This document shows, piece after piece, positions 42,648 to 53,398 of a stretch of 64,000 nt of DNA. This DNA is from Canna indica (taxonomy: Eukaryota > Streptophyta > Magnoliopsida > Zingiberales > Cannaceae). Numbering within the stretch: the stretch's first letter is position 1; the number at the start of each line of letters is the position of its first letter. The notes below the pieces were generated by a model. That model searched no databases. It saw nothing but the letters and a program-made list of their open reading frames with translations, and was not told the DNA's origin. The translations under genes and the position numbers were made by a program. The stretch is from assembly GCA_034359265.1 (NCBI GenBank), contig CP136896.1, positions 36,694,001 through 36,758,000 on the forward strand. Direction: 5' to 3'.

Positions 42648-44330
42648 ATGGAAGGAATGTTAATGGGAAATTCTGTCAATATTCCTCCACTTCTTGTTGG
42701 AACAAACTATGCTTAATAAAAGGCTCAAATGAGGACTTTTATCAAGTCTATTGATGATCGTTGATGGGACTCTATAGAAGATGGCTATACTCCTCCAACT
42801 ATTGATGGGACTGACAAGAAGCCAAAGAACAGGTATACACAAGCAGAAGTTACTACTGCAAACCATGATAACAAGGCCCTGAATGTCATTTTCAATGGAG
42901 TTGATCCCTCTCAATTCAAACTTATCTCTTGTTGTACTCTTGCAAAGCAAGCATGGGAGATTTTGAAAACAAATCATGAAGGATCCTTGATTCTTCGTAA
43001 ATCAAAGATTGAGATTCTCAATACCAGATTTGAGAACCTAAAAATGGGGGAAGATAAAAGCATTTAAGAGTTTCATGGGTGCATAAAAGATTTAATGAAC
43101 AATGCTTCCAATCTTGGAGAACCATTCTCTGAAGAAAAGTTCTAAGATTCATGCCTAACAAGTTTGACATGAAGGATGTTGCTATAGGTGAAATTCATGA
43201 TCCCTCAACCATTATCCTTGACACTTTGATGGGTAAACTTGAAACGTATGAGTTGAAATTGACTGAGAAATACTCTCATAAAGAGAAAAGGAGAAACTTT
43301 GCTTTCAATACTACTAAAGATGAGAACAAGTCTGGAGAGTATTCTAAAGAAGAGATGGATACGACATATGCTCTTGTGACAAAAAAATTTAGAAGATTTC
43401 TGAAGGCTGAGAACAAGCAAAATTAGAATTCTCAATTCAAACAGCAGTTTCAACCGCCTAGTTCAACCGGCTCCAAAACAAGTTCTTCTTTTGGCGAAAA
43501 TAGAAGAAGTCAATCTTCTGCTAATCTCAAATAGAAGTCTGAAGGTGTTCAGTGCTTTGAATGTGAAGGATATGGACATATCAGATCTAAATGTCCAAAT
43601 GTATAGAAAAATCTCAAGAAGTCTTTTACTGCTACCTGGAGTGATGATGAAGAAGAAGATGACATAGAAGAATCTCAACGAGGAAACTATAGAGATTTTG
43701 TTGCCTGCAAAGTTGACACAGTTCGAACTGCATGTAACCCTGACATTGATGATGAACGAAACAAGACTGAATGTGCCAACAGTCATGAAGAAGCCTATCA
43801 AGTGATGTTTGATAAATGGGTTGAAGTGACAAAACTCAACAATACCCTCAGAAATCAAAACAAATCTTGGTTGATCAAAAGAAGAAACTTGAGGAGGAAG
43901 TTGAGACCTACCAAAATTAGATTGCGGAAAAATCTGATAAAGAATTCAAGTTGATTTCTGAACTTAAAAAGGTAAAGAAAGGAGCCAGAAGGATGAATTC
44001 CACTAGTACTCTAAATAAAATTTAAGTGCAAGAAAATCTCCTTTAAATTATGGTGGACTTGGATTTACTAGCTCTAGGCAATCAAAACTCCAGTCTCAAC
44101 TGCCCATTCAAATGAAGAACTTCCATAAAGTCTCCTCAAGTCACCAATAGTCCACTACAAAGAAGAGAAGTAGAGTACCCACATGTTACTACTGCAAGTG
44201 TAGAGGACACATAATTGCAAGCTGTTTCAAGCTTGCTGACAAACTAAGATAAAAGAAGTATGGAAATCTTCCAAAGCAGAAAGTTAAACAAATCTGGGTA
44301 AGGAAAATTGATCTTAAATGCAAAGTTGCT
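42648..44330 (+). pseudogene. SIRE gag with zinc knuckles
   Basis: MEGMLMGNSVNIPPLLVG opens the frame. KALNVIFNGVDPSQFKLI and AKQAWEILKTNHEGS are the Copia gag (UBN2-type) domain. IGEIHDPSTIILDTLMGKLE and YELKLTEKYSHKEKRRNFAF continue it (43151-43426). Zinc knuckle CFECEGYGHIRSKC lies at 43555-43596, followed by KSFTATWSDDEEEDD, a SIRE hallmark. A second CX2C knuckle CYYCKCRGHIIASC is near 44190-44230. At least six stops interrupt it. Confidence 0.87.
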
Positions 44331-45904
44331 TTTATGTCAAAGACTATTTCTTCTCTTGGATCATGGTATTTCGACATTGGTTGATCTCAGCATATGACAA
44401 AAATTCAGAAAATTTGAAAAATATCCAGAAACATGAAGGTACAACTGTAACCTTTGGAGATGGAAGACATGGAAATGTTATAGGAATTGGAACACAAAAT
44501 GTTCCAAGAATCCCCAGTTTGAAAGGTGTCCTGCTGGTGGATGGGCTCAAGGCCAATCATGTGAGTATCGGTCAATTGTGTGACCAAAATTTAAATGTTC
44601 AATTCAACAAAAACAATTGCAAGGTCTATGATAAAGATGGTGATTGTATTCTTGAAAGGAGTAGATCTATAGATAATTGCTACAAGATTGTCTATTCTTC
44701 AATCTGTCTTTCAATTGTTTCCTCAAATATAAATTTGTGGCATAGAAGGTTAGGTCATGTAATTTACATGGACCTAAAGAAACTTGTTAATACTGAAGCT
44801 GTGAGAGGAATCACTAAACTTTCAAGAGAACCAAAATTAGTTTGTGGCGCTTGCCAAGAAGGAAAGCAAACAAGGCAGTCCCATAAGCAGTTGCAACTGG
44901 TGACCACATGAAGGCCTCTAGAACTTCTTCATTTGGACTTGGTTGGTCCTATGCAAGTCGAAAGCATTGGAGGTAAAAAATATGTTATTGTTTGTGTAGA
45001 TGATTACTCTCATTTCATTTGGACAGAATTTCTAAGGGGAAAGTCAAATGCCTTCAACAACTTCAAATCCTTATGCCTGAGACTTCAGAATGAACAAGAA
45101 CTTCCTATTCTAAAGGCGATCAGAATAAGAAGTGATCATGGGAGAGATTTTGAGAACATTTCTTTTTCTGAATTTTGTGATGAAAATAGAATACTACATG
45201 AATTCTCTGCTCCAAAGACTCCTCAATAGAATGGTGTTGTTGAAAAGAAGAACTGCAGTATCCAAGAAATGGCTCGGGTCATGCTAAATTCTAAGAAGAT
45301 TTCTGAAAGATTTTCGGCTAAAGTAATCAATACAGCCTACATTATAAATAGAGCCTATCTCATACCAAAAACTACAAAAACACCTTATGAGTTATAGAAG
45401 GGAAGAAAACCTAACCATACATATTTTCATATTTTTGGCAACAGGTGCTTTGTGCTAAATGATAGGGAATATCTTGGAAAGATGCAAAGAAAAAGTGTTG
45501 AAGCAATATTTCTTGGTTATTCAACAAACAGCAAAGCCTACGAAGTCTACAACAAGCGCACTCAAACTATTATGGAGTCACGAGATGTGAAAGTTGATGA
45601 CTCACAAATCTATCAGACTCTAACTGCTAATGAGAAGGGTGTTGAAACTATTGATAAGACTACCCAAGACTTATCAAAGTCAACAAAACAGACAGATGAA
45701 ACTGTTGATTCAACAAATTTTGAGACTTACATTGATCAAGAAAATGAAAATACAACTGAAAAATTTGGAAAAGCTCTCAAGAATAATCCTCTAAAGAATG
45801 TAATTCGGGATGTACATGAACTAGTCAAGACTAGGAATCGGTCCAATAATGATATTCTTGCTACACCTCTACTATTGAACCCAAAAGCATCAAGGAAGCC
45901 TTAA
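44331..45904 (+). pseudogene. SIRE protease remnant and integrase
   Basis: The protease site near 44370 reads WYFDIG-stop-SQHM in place of WYFDSGCSRHM, so the catalytic triplet D-S-G is D-I-G and a stop follows. VLLVDGLKANHVSIGQL, LWHRRLGHVIYMDLKKL and CGACQEGKQTRQSH are the GAG-pre-integrase and zinc-binding parts. VDDYSHFIWTEFL, RSDHGRDFEN and APKTPQ-stop-NGVVEKKN hold the three catalytic acids. YFHIFGNRCFVLNDREYLGK and SVEAIFLGYSTNSKAYEVYN form the C-terminal part. Stops at 44909, 45227 and 45395. Confidence 0.87.
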
Positions 45905-46640
45905 AAGATGAATTCTAGATCATTGCTATGCAAGAAGGACTGCAGCAGTTTGTTAGAAATGATGTTTGGGATTTGATTCCAAGACCTAAAGGTGTCAATG
46001 TGATTGAAACTAAGTGGGTCTTCAAAAACAAGATTGATGGGGCAAAAAACATCACAAGAAATAAGGCCAGACTTGTTGCTTAAGGCTATAATCAGATTGA
46101 AGGTCTGGACTATGATGAAATCTTTGCACCTGTTGCAAGATTAGAGTCCATCGGGTTACTTCTTGCCTTGTCTTGCTGCATGAAGTACAAACAGTTTCAA
46201 ATGGATGTTAAGATTGCTTTCTTGAATAGTATTCTCAATGAAGAAGTCTATGTTGAACAATCAAAAGGCTTTGAAGACTCTAATCATTCTGACCATATGT
46301 ATAGACTGAAGAAAGTTTTATATGAGACTGCTTTCTTGAATGGTATTCTCAATGAAGAAGTGTATGTTGAACAACCAAATGGGTTTGAAGATTCTACTCA
46401 TTCTGACCATATGTATAGAATGAAGAAAGTTTTATATGGTCTCAAGCAGGCACCTAGAGTTTGCTATGAAAGACTAACACAGATTTTACTCCAGAAAGGT
46501 TACAAAAGAGGAAGAGCTTATCAGCCCTTATTCATTAAGAAGGAGTCTCAACTGGTAAATGTTCAGATTTATGTTGATGATATTATTTTTAGTTCAACTT
46601 CTGAATTGTTTGCTAACTAATTTGTGGATGATATGAAATC
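45905..46640 (+). pseudogene. SIRE reverse transcriptase with in-frame 38-residue duplication
   Basis: QFVRNDVWDLIPRPKGVNVI, ETKWVFKNK, NKARLVA-stop-GYNQIEGLDYDEI, APVARLESI, QMDVKIAFLN, VLYGLKQAPRVCYERL and QIYVDDIIFSSTSE. The catalytic YVDD is intact, unlike the left SIRE element. A 114-base stretch (46215-46328) is duplicated in tandem and in frame (46329-46442), repeating the FLN(S/G)ILNEEVYVEQ to KKVLY segment once. Stops near 45915 and 46082. Confidence 0.9.
46215..46442 (+). repeat. 114-bp in-frame tandem duplication in reverse transcriptase
   Basis: Copy 1 at 46215-46328 and copy 2 at 46329-46442 have equal length (38 codons) and begin TGCTTTCTTGAAT. They differ at about ten bases, giving changes such as SKGFEDSN to PNGFEDST and RLKK to RMKK. 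Confidence 0.92.
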
Positions 46641-47510
46641 TGAATTTGAAATGAGCATGGTTGGGAAAATGAGCTATTTTCTTAGTCTTCGAGTTAAGCA
46701 ATCTAAAGAAGGAATATTCATTTCTCAGAGTAAGTATGCTAAGAATCTAGTTCACTAGTTTGGACTAGATAGTTCTAAGGCAGTTAGAACTCCTATATCA
46801 ACTCATGAGAAACTAAGCAAAGATGATGAAGGGAGGAGTGTTGATCCTAGTCTCTACAGAAGAATGAATGGCAGCCTATTGTATTTAACTGCTAGCAGAC
46901 CTGATTTATGTTTTAGTGTTGGATTGTGTGCCAGGTATCAAGCATATCCTAAAGAGTCTCATCTTAAGGCAGTCAAGAGAATTCTCAAGTATGTGAAATC
47001 TACTTTAGATTTTGGTCTTTGGTATTTAGTTGATTGCAACCCTTGTCTAGTTGGATTTACATATGCAGATTGGGCTGGTAATATTGATGACAGAAAGAGT
47101 ACTTCAGGTGGTTGTTTTTATGTTGGAGCAAATCTTGTGGTCTGGTTAAGCAAGAAGCAAAATTCTATTTTTCTTTCTTCAGTAGAGGCAGAATACTTGG
47201 CAGTAGGCAGTTGCAACACATAGTTGATTTGGATGAGGAGCATGTTACTTGATTATGGTCTTAATCAAGAAGAGATGGTACTCTATTGTGACAACACAAG
47301 TGCAATCAATATTTTAAAAAAATCCTAATATGCATTCTCGTACCAAGCACATTGATATAAGGTTTCAATATATGAGGGAGTTAGTTGAAAGGAGGGAGTT
47401 GCAACTGCAGTACATTGCAATAGAGAAACAAGTGGCAATATCTTTACAAAGGCCTTAAATGGTGAAAGGATTGAGCAGCTGGGGTCTGCTCATGGATTAT
47501 GTGTCATATG
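46624..47510 (+). pseudogene. SIRE reverse transcriptase thumb and RNase H
   Basis: FEMSMVGKMSYFLSLRVKQS, YRRMNGSLLYLTASRPDLCF, FTYADWAGNIDDRKSTSGGC (catalytic Asp), SKKQNSIFLSSVEAEYLAVG (Glu), YCDNTSAINI (Asp), then a frame change at an A-run near 47320 and FTKALNGERIEQL at the end. Stops at 46618, 46757 and 47221. Confidence 0.87.
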
Positions 47511-49035
47511 ACACATTTTATTTTGAGTTGAAATAAATAAGTTTTTATTGTGATGAGAATGAAAGGGTTTTTAGTTTTATTCATTCTTTTCATCACTTAT
47601 TAATGAAGACTGTCTCTTATGCCTTTTTACCTCAATTTTTTTTTTTGACCAGAGCATGGATGCCTTCTTTGAAACCCGCATGTGTGATCCTTTATGATAT
47701 CTTGTCAAAAGACTTTAAGTGGAATAAAGTCTGATCAATTGAGATCTGCTCTAGGATAGTGAATCATTTGATACCTCTTTTTATGAGAATATGGGATATT
47801 TGAAAAGTCTCTCAAATCCTTTTGGGACTGTGTGTCATGTGATAGATCTCTTATTCATTGAAAATTTATTCACCCTCCTTATTGATTTCGGCTGGTGTTT
47901 TTTTTTATCATCCATCTTATTGTTGCTATTTAATTTTCTTAAGCGGGAGGCTGGTTTTAATGAGAATCTGAACTAATTGGACTTCTATCATCATCCTTGC
48001 GTTGCAACTTGGTTAAATGCCTTGATAATTTAACCGTTTGTTTCACTCGTCCTCTTATCTATTTAAATCAGAAGTTTTGATAATGGGCAGTAAAAATATC
48101 AAGATGAGCTTTGAGAAAGAGATGACTGCTTCCTTGGCTGAAGAGGTGGTGTTTTCAAGTCCTCCTGATGAAACCGAAACACTTGTTCAAGCTCCATCTC
48201 CTGATAAAAAGTCTTCTCCCTCTACCTCTAAAGGTAAAAATTCGGGAAGGAGATCTCAAGGAAAAGAATTTGACTGTCATGGTAGAGGTATTATATCTGT
48301 AATCTTCAAAATTCCTTTCTATATTTCCTAGTCCTGAGGGGGAGGAACTGTCTTTTGAGGGGGAGGGTAAAGATGAAGTCATTTTTTTTATCTGATATTT
48401 TTCTTTGCTGATGAAAAATCACAGTTGAAACTAAATCTGGGGCAGTTAAAACTATTGATAAAAGGCTTGAAAACATCTCTCTTCCAACTACTGCTGATAT
48501 AACTTCAGCCCTTGCATCCAAAGCCTCAGATCTCTATCAAACTCTTGTATCCATAGCAAAAAGAGCTATTCGTGATGATTTATTTAAATTGCAGGTGAAT
48601 TTGGCAGAGCTACATCTGCGAGTCATATTTATTGAGAAAAAGATTCTTGAGTATTTCGTAGCTGGTACTACTACTCTGCATATTACACAAATGGTTCAAC
48701 CAGTCCAAATGGCTCTGAATGAATGCTTTCTCTCCTTTGGCTTATTAGGCTAAAAAGGGGGAGATAAATGGAGTGTTTCTCTAAAGAAAATAAAAGTATG
48801 GTCAAGTCTAGTTTGGTCTTGTCAAACATCTATAAGTTGTTATCTGGTTGTATGTCTGTGACTATGCTAGTTTTAACTTTGTGTGACTATCTGTGACTAT
48901 GGTGGGTATGACTCTTGTGTGGGACACTATGTTGATATAACTTGATAGTTATTGTGCTTATCTTCGATTATTGTCTTCTTCTATAAGTTGATTATAACAG
49001 GATGGGTTTTTGTCAAATAAGCCAAAGGGGGAGAA
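47511..49035 (+). pseudogene. SIRE post-pol region with possible env-like remnant, and polypurine tract
   Basis: Matches 36643-38093. A frame starting MFHSSSYLFKSEVLIMGSKN (48038-48331) has the same Ser/Pro/Lys-rich stretch, and the second piece (AVKTIDKRLENIS, ASKASDLYQTLVSI) follows at 48445-48720. Between these is DCHGRGIISVIF-like sequence. Purine tract AAAAAGGGGGAGATAA near 48755 and the final tract CAAAGGGGGAGAA (49023-49035) before the LTR. Whether this was ever an envelope protein cannot be told from the sequence. Confidence 0.5.
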
Positions 49036-49915
49036 TGTTAGTGTTTTGTTTGTTGTTGGCTATATTTGGCAAAAAGAAGCTTTCATCTCTACTTATGTAT
49101 TGGCAGTCTCAAAGCAGTTTCAACTATGGAGAGACAGTTTTCATCTACCTACAGTTTATGGTATTCTGGACAGTTCTTTTGGTGCGAATATGATGGCTGG
49201 TGAACTTCTGATTTAATTATGATTTTTTTGATATTATTGATTATTTAATAATCATTATTTATGGCCGCGTTCAGTTGAGTTTTGAAGAGTCTTTCTAATC
49301 TTTATTTCCAGGCGTTACGATTTATGTTGACTATTTCAAACCGAAGTTTGCGAATAGGTGAGTGATTGAAGTCAGCATTTATTCAAATCCTTCAATTGTC
49401 TCATATAAATAATCAAGAAGGGATCTGTTGTCGACAACACCATTGTGCCAATAATCTATTGCCAGTTTTATAGGACTTGAGACTGCTTAATGCAAAGTAG
49501 GCAACAATACTACTCGTCATATCTTCATGCTGAGATGATTGTGGGTTGCTAACTCATTACAACACAAGGTTTGTATGGAGAACAGGACTTTGTGGCTAGG
49601 ACATCATAGAGAGGCAAGTTGGTATGTACTTGTAATAACAATAGATTTTGTTGTTTCCAATTCACTGTAGTACGGATAGCTGGAAATCCTAGAGCAAAAA
49701 AATTGTACTTTCTGATAGTGGATTGGGCATCTATCCGATGAGTGCCCCACAGATTAGGTGACATATTTTGTCACTGAACTGCGTAAACAAATACTTGTGT
49801 TTGCGTACGTTTTTATTTTGGTTATTAGTCTGCTACTTAAGGCGATTGTTATAACAGTTGCAACTTTCTAAGCAACTGTCTTTTATACAAGTTCCCTAAG
49901 AGACATATATTGTCA
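49036..49915 (+). repeat. 3' LTR of SIRE element 2
   Basis: TGTTAGTGTTTTG ... ATATTGTCA. Compared with the 5' LTR it has a deletion of about 35 bases near 49315 (the stretch around TTTATGATGCC is missing) and scattered substitutions. TATA box at 49404-49411. Confidence 0.92.
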
Positions 49916-50053
49916 CGTACTGTGTCTATATTAATTGCAGGTGAAGGTGATGACGCCGCCTAATAATCTCACGGGGATATTGCTCAAAATGGGTCGAGTC
50001 TACTCCCGGAGATAGCGGACCTGTAATGGCGTATCCCTCGTGATAAAGAAGGG
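49916..50053 (-). repeat. Tat 5' LTR, part right of the SIRE insertion
   Basis: CGTACTGTGTCTATATT, GGTGATGACGCCGCC, ATTGCTCAAAATGGG and GGCGTATCCCTCGTGATAAA match the inverted copy at 53108-53235. Homology between the two copies fades after about 50053. Confidence 0.78.
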
Positions 50054-50850
50054 ACGTGGAGGCTAATTACGGTCTTAGTGCCCTTACACGACCAGGACTC
50101 GGTTTTCACCAGCCTGGCTCATTGGCTATCACGCCACTACTTCCGGCCTAAGAGCCCTTACTCGACTCCTCGCGCAAAGTCCTACCTTACGCTCCATGGC
50201 GAGCTCAGCTTGAACCTCCGAGTGCAGTCCTCGACCCCCAGCGCCACTACTTCCGGCCTCAGCGCCTTACACGACCAGTACTCGGTTTTCACCTGTCTAG
50301 CTTGTTGGCTATCACACCACTACTTTTGGCCTCTAGGGCCCTTAGATGACTAGGACATGGTTTTCACCAGCCTAATTCATTGGCTATCACGCCCCTATTT
50401 CCAACCTCAGAACCCTTACTCGACTCCTCACGCGCAGTCCTACCTTACCCTCCTCATCAAGCTCCGCTACGACCCCCGGATGTAGTGTTCAACCTTGAAG
50501 CCACTATCCCTGAATTTATCATCAACACACGACCAGCCCAGCTCGACACCAGAGCCCGCCATTCCTGCTTAACCATCGAGACAACTTCGAAGTTGTTACA
50601 GAAGGTTCAACCTCAAACAAAGATCTTCCCGTCAAGAGCATGTTGCAAAAAAACAAACAAGCATGTTTAAATAAAGCCCACGATGGAGCAATTGTCAAAA
50701 CGGAAGGGGAAATAACTAACCCCAGAAAGTTTTAAAAACCAGCCCACATACATGCAAGCAAAGAATTCAAACATTTACTAAGGAGAGACTACATCAGCCT
50801 TGGCAGGCACGGCGGGCGCATCCCTCCACGGAACAATATCCCCCCGTGGA
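50054..50850. repeat. Degenerate tandem repeats, probably inside the Tat LTR
   Basis: A unit with GGTTTTCACC(A/T)G, TTGGCTATCACGCC, ACTACTTCCGGCC and CCCTTACTCGACTCC recurs at about 50098, 50284 and 50362, with a shorter one at 50245. After 50470 no repeat is clear; 50640-50850 is AT-rich with nothing recognisable. Confidence 0.6.
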
Positions 50851-50861
50851 GAAAATGAGCA

Positions 50862-51314
50862 CTAACCCGGAGTCGCGGTTGAAGGTTCCCCTCCTAGGGA
50901 CCAAGAAAAATCCTCCTCGGCCTCAGGATTCACCAGAACACCATCCCTAACTTCCTTGAGGAAGTCAACTCCAAAAAAGTAGGCACCAGGAGCAAAGAAC
51001 TTAGCTTGTTCTATCGTTCTTTCAAAACCCTCTATATACGTTGCAAAAGCATTATCTGGAAGGCATCTCATCTCATCATCAAGGGTTTGCCTTGCCAAGT
51101 TGCACCCCTCAATCTCAGCCTTGGCTTCCTCAGCCTCAGTCTTCAAGCAAGAATTCTCTGTTATCGCTGCAACAAGACCAACGTAAAGCATTTCCAATTC
51201 CGCCCTAGACTTGCTTTCCACCTCCATTATCAGCGCAGCAGACTCAGAGACAACGGCATTCAGGCGCGCGACTTCATCACTTTTCACCACCAAGACTCTC
51301 TCCACTTCAACCAT
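50862..51314 (-). CDS. Coiled-coil frame, possible extra (antisense) Tat-lineage protein
   Basis: An uninterrupted 150-residue frame. Residues 1-75 are rich in Ala, Glu, Leu and Val (VEVERVLVVKSDEVARLNAV, KTEAEEAKAEIEGCNLARQT), which suggests a coiled coil. FATYIEGFERTIEQAKFFAP and an acidic end NPEAEEDFSWSLGG follow. Tat-lineage elements often carry an extra frame, frequently antisense, between pol and the 3' LTR, whose products are coiled-coil rich; this would fit, with the LTR copy at 53108-53398 as its LTR. The upstream start is likely lost; no RNA-binding or enzyme motif is visible. Confidence 0.45.
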   Translation of the reverse strand: MVEVERVLVVKSDEVARLNAVVSESAALIMEVESKSRAELEMLYVGLVAAITENSCLKTEAEEAKAEIEGCNLARQTLDDEMRCLPDNAFATYIEGFERTIEQAKFFAPGAYFFGVDFLKEVRDGVLVNPEAEEDFSWSLGGEPSTATPG

Positions 51315-52380
51315 CTTGAGCCTCAGTGCTTCAAGCTCTTGAGACTAAGCCTCAGAGTCCCTAGACAAAGACTCTCTCAACCTGCTCATCAGGAGTTGGG
51401 CATACTCCTAGGGATCCACCCCTTCAGGAAAATTCAATTGATTACAGGAATAGATGCGTAAGGCCGATACAAGCTACCAAATTCTTGATGACACACCAGC
51501 TACCACCTCCACCCCCAGCAACACAAACTCATCCCCCCTATGAGCGAGTAGCCGCTAGCTCTTTTCCAACACCTCGAAGGTGAGCCAAGGAGGATCGGTG
51601 AATCCGAAGACGTTGACGATCCAACCGCCTCTTCCCAAGCCCTAGAAACTCCAGGATTTCGAGACTGCAAAGCCCTCATAGGCTTCAGCAAACTATCTAG
51701 TAATGAATTCTTTCCCCTCCAGTCAGGCACGCATGCTTGGTACCTTCAGCAATGAAGACATCTCACCTGCACGACGGGAAGATTCTAGACAGTTCATTTC
51801 AAAAAATGGTGGAAGAGCACCTGGTAGTTATGGTACGAGTAAATGGATCATGAAGAAGGCAAACCTAAAGCCAACACCAACGATACATAAATTAGAGCAA
51901 AACACCGAGAAGACTTACCGAAAGGGGTTAGCGACGGAAGAAGAAAGAAAACAACCAAGAGAACACCGACAAAAACCTGCCAAGAACAAGCACCAAAGAA
52001 CGTGAGAAAGGCTCGAAACAAGGAGAGAAAGAGTCACCTTATAGGTCGAAGAATGACAACCTCTATATCCAATGGCCAACAACGAGGACATGATTAAATC
52101 CCAACCGACTAGCTCAGCAATCAATGGTTCTTTAGAAACCCCCAAACACAAGTGGATGCTTTTTCCGCCATAATGCCTCCCCCAAAATGAGGAGGCAAAT
52201 ACCAATTAGCAACTGCCACGCAAGACGAGGAGATCTTAATTTTCAAACCGACATGCCAGGCATGGAAGTCGAGAGGACACAAGAACAACACGGCAAAAAT
52301 ATGTCGATTTAACTTACTCCAAGGCGACACAAAAATTGCTACAAACCAACCATTCCCTTCAACTTGGCCCCCATAGTCGT
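51315..52380 (-). other. Decayed region between coiled-coil pieces
   Basis: Several short frames but no continuous one. On the minus strand 52121-52330 follows straight from the repeat-encoded coil (ELAMNDYGG) and has GGAGTAAGTT near 52318 and TTCTTGGCAGG near 51980, which resemble splice donor and acceptor sites. That would make this an intron of the same extra gene, but this is speculative. Confidence 0.3.
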
Positions 52381-52800
52381 TCATTGCCAACTCAACACTA
52401 TCAACTGACCACTCCAATTTAACCTTTGCAAATATTCGTTTCAACTTGGCCTCCACGGTGACTTACTCTAGCTCGACCTTCACGGCCGCTCGTTTCAACT
52501 TGGCATCTGCTGCCTCTTACTCTAGCTTGGCCTTCACAGCCGCCCGCTCCAACTTGTCCTTCACAGCCACTCGTTTCAACTTGGCCTCCGTGGCCACTTA
52601 CTCCAGCTCGGCCTTCACGGCCGCCCACTCCAACTTGGCCTCCGTGGTCGCTCGCTCCAACTCGACCTTCACGACTGCTCATTTCAGCTCAACCTTCATG
52701 GCCTCCAACTCGACCTCTACAGCTGACCACTCCAATTCGACCCTCACAATGATCCATTCCAGCTTGGCCTCATTGGCCACTTAACACAACTTGGCAAATA
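52381..52800 (-). repeat. 27-bp minisatellite encoding 9-residue coiled-coil repeats
   Basis: About 14 degenerate 27-base units. On the minus strand, in one frame, units read like EAKLEWAAV and KAELE(W/stop)VAT, for example AAVKAELE, VATEAKLKR, VAVKDKLER. Four units end in a stop at the same codon where others have Trp or Arg (GAG-TAA against GAG-TGG), so a stop-bearing unit itself multiplied. It lies upstream of the frame at 50862-51314. Confidence 0.7.
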
Positions 52801-53107
52801 TTTCCAGAATCTCCTCAAGCCACAAAGACACTAGGGACATGAAAGATAACTCCACTTAAGGGCTCGACACGTAGCCCTCTAGACTCTGACCGGGCTACGG
52901 GGCTATGGACTGGACTAGAACTATTGCACCCAATCGAATTAGGCCCAGCAGCACCCCACCCCAGCAGCGCCCCATAACACAGCTCGAGCCAGACCAGACG
53001 GCTCCACTCGGGGGCTCCGCCCAGCCATACTCCCGAACCTGACCTAAGCCAGACCAAATAGCTCCACCCGGGGCTCCACTCGGCCATATAAGGACATCCA
53101 AATCCTT

Positions 53108-53398
53108 CTTTATCATGAGGGATACGCCATTATAGGCCCGCTATCTCCAGGATTAGCCTCGGCCCATTCTGAGCAATATCCCCACGAAATTATCGGGCGG
53201 CATCATCACCTCCACTTGCAATAAATACAGACACGGCACACCTCAGGTAACCTAAGTTCCATATTCTATTACCTCCACCTTGGAGTCCCACTAACTTGAG
53301 TGTCGGAGTGTCTTTTGCAGGTCCCCCCTGCCAACATTGAACTTGAACATGAGAGACACTGAATTGGGCCAAGCTACTCCGATCCTCAGGCAGGAACA
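53108..53398 (+). repeat. Inverted second copy of the Tat LTR end
   Basis: The reverse complement matches 41482-41648 joined to 49916-50053. Right end GCAGGAACA at 53398. It has no SIRE insertion, so it shows the original sequence of the insertion site. Its left limit is not known; 52801-53107 could belong to the same LTR (GC-rich, CCAGACC and GGGGCTCC words repeated). Confidence 0.75.

Larger units (their letters stand above)
41649..49915 (+). mobile_element. SIRE-type Ty1/Copia element 2, full length but decayed
   Basis: LTRs 41649-42571 (923 bp) and 49036-49915 (880 bp), primer site 42574-42585, polypurine tract ending at 49035. Internal order gag, protease, integrase, reverse transcriptase, RNase H, then a long post-pol region. 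Flanks CGTGC (41644-41648) and CGTAC (49916-49920) are a target duplication with one change. The empty site is visible in the inverted Tat LTR copy at 53236-53240. Many stops and frameshifts. Confidence 0.93.
25560..53398 (-). mobile_element. Tat-type Ty3/Gypsy element, minus strand, with nested SIRE Copia elements; right limit uncertain
   Basis: Fragments in consistent minus-strand order are integrase C-terminus to RNase H and end of reverse transcriptase (25560-27672), pol linker and protease (39312-39946), gag (40140-41250), leader and primer region (41250-41481) and 5' LTR (41482-41648, resuming at 49916). They fit one element split by two Copia insertions, with the N-terminal reverse transcriptase deleted. 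The 5' LTR's outer end was not found; an inverted LTR copy ends at 53398. Confidence 0.7.

Noticed and set aside
50380..50670. Open plus-strand frame
   Set aside because: Falls in degenerate tandem repeats of the Tat LTR region and has no domain-like features.
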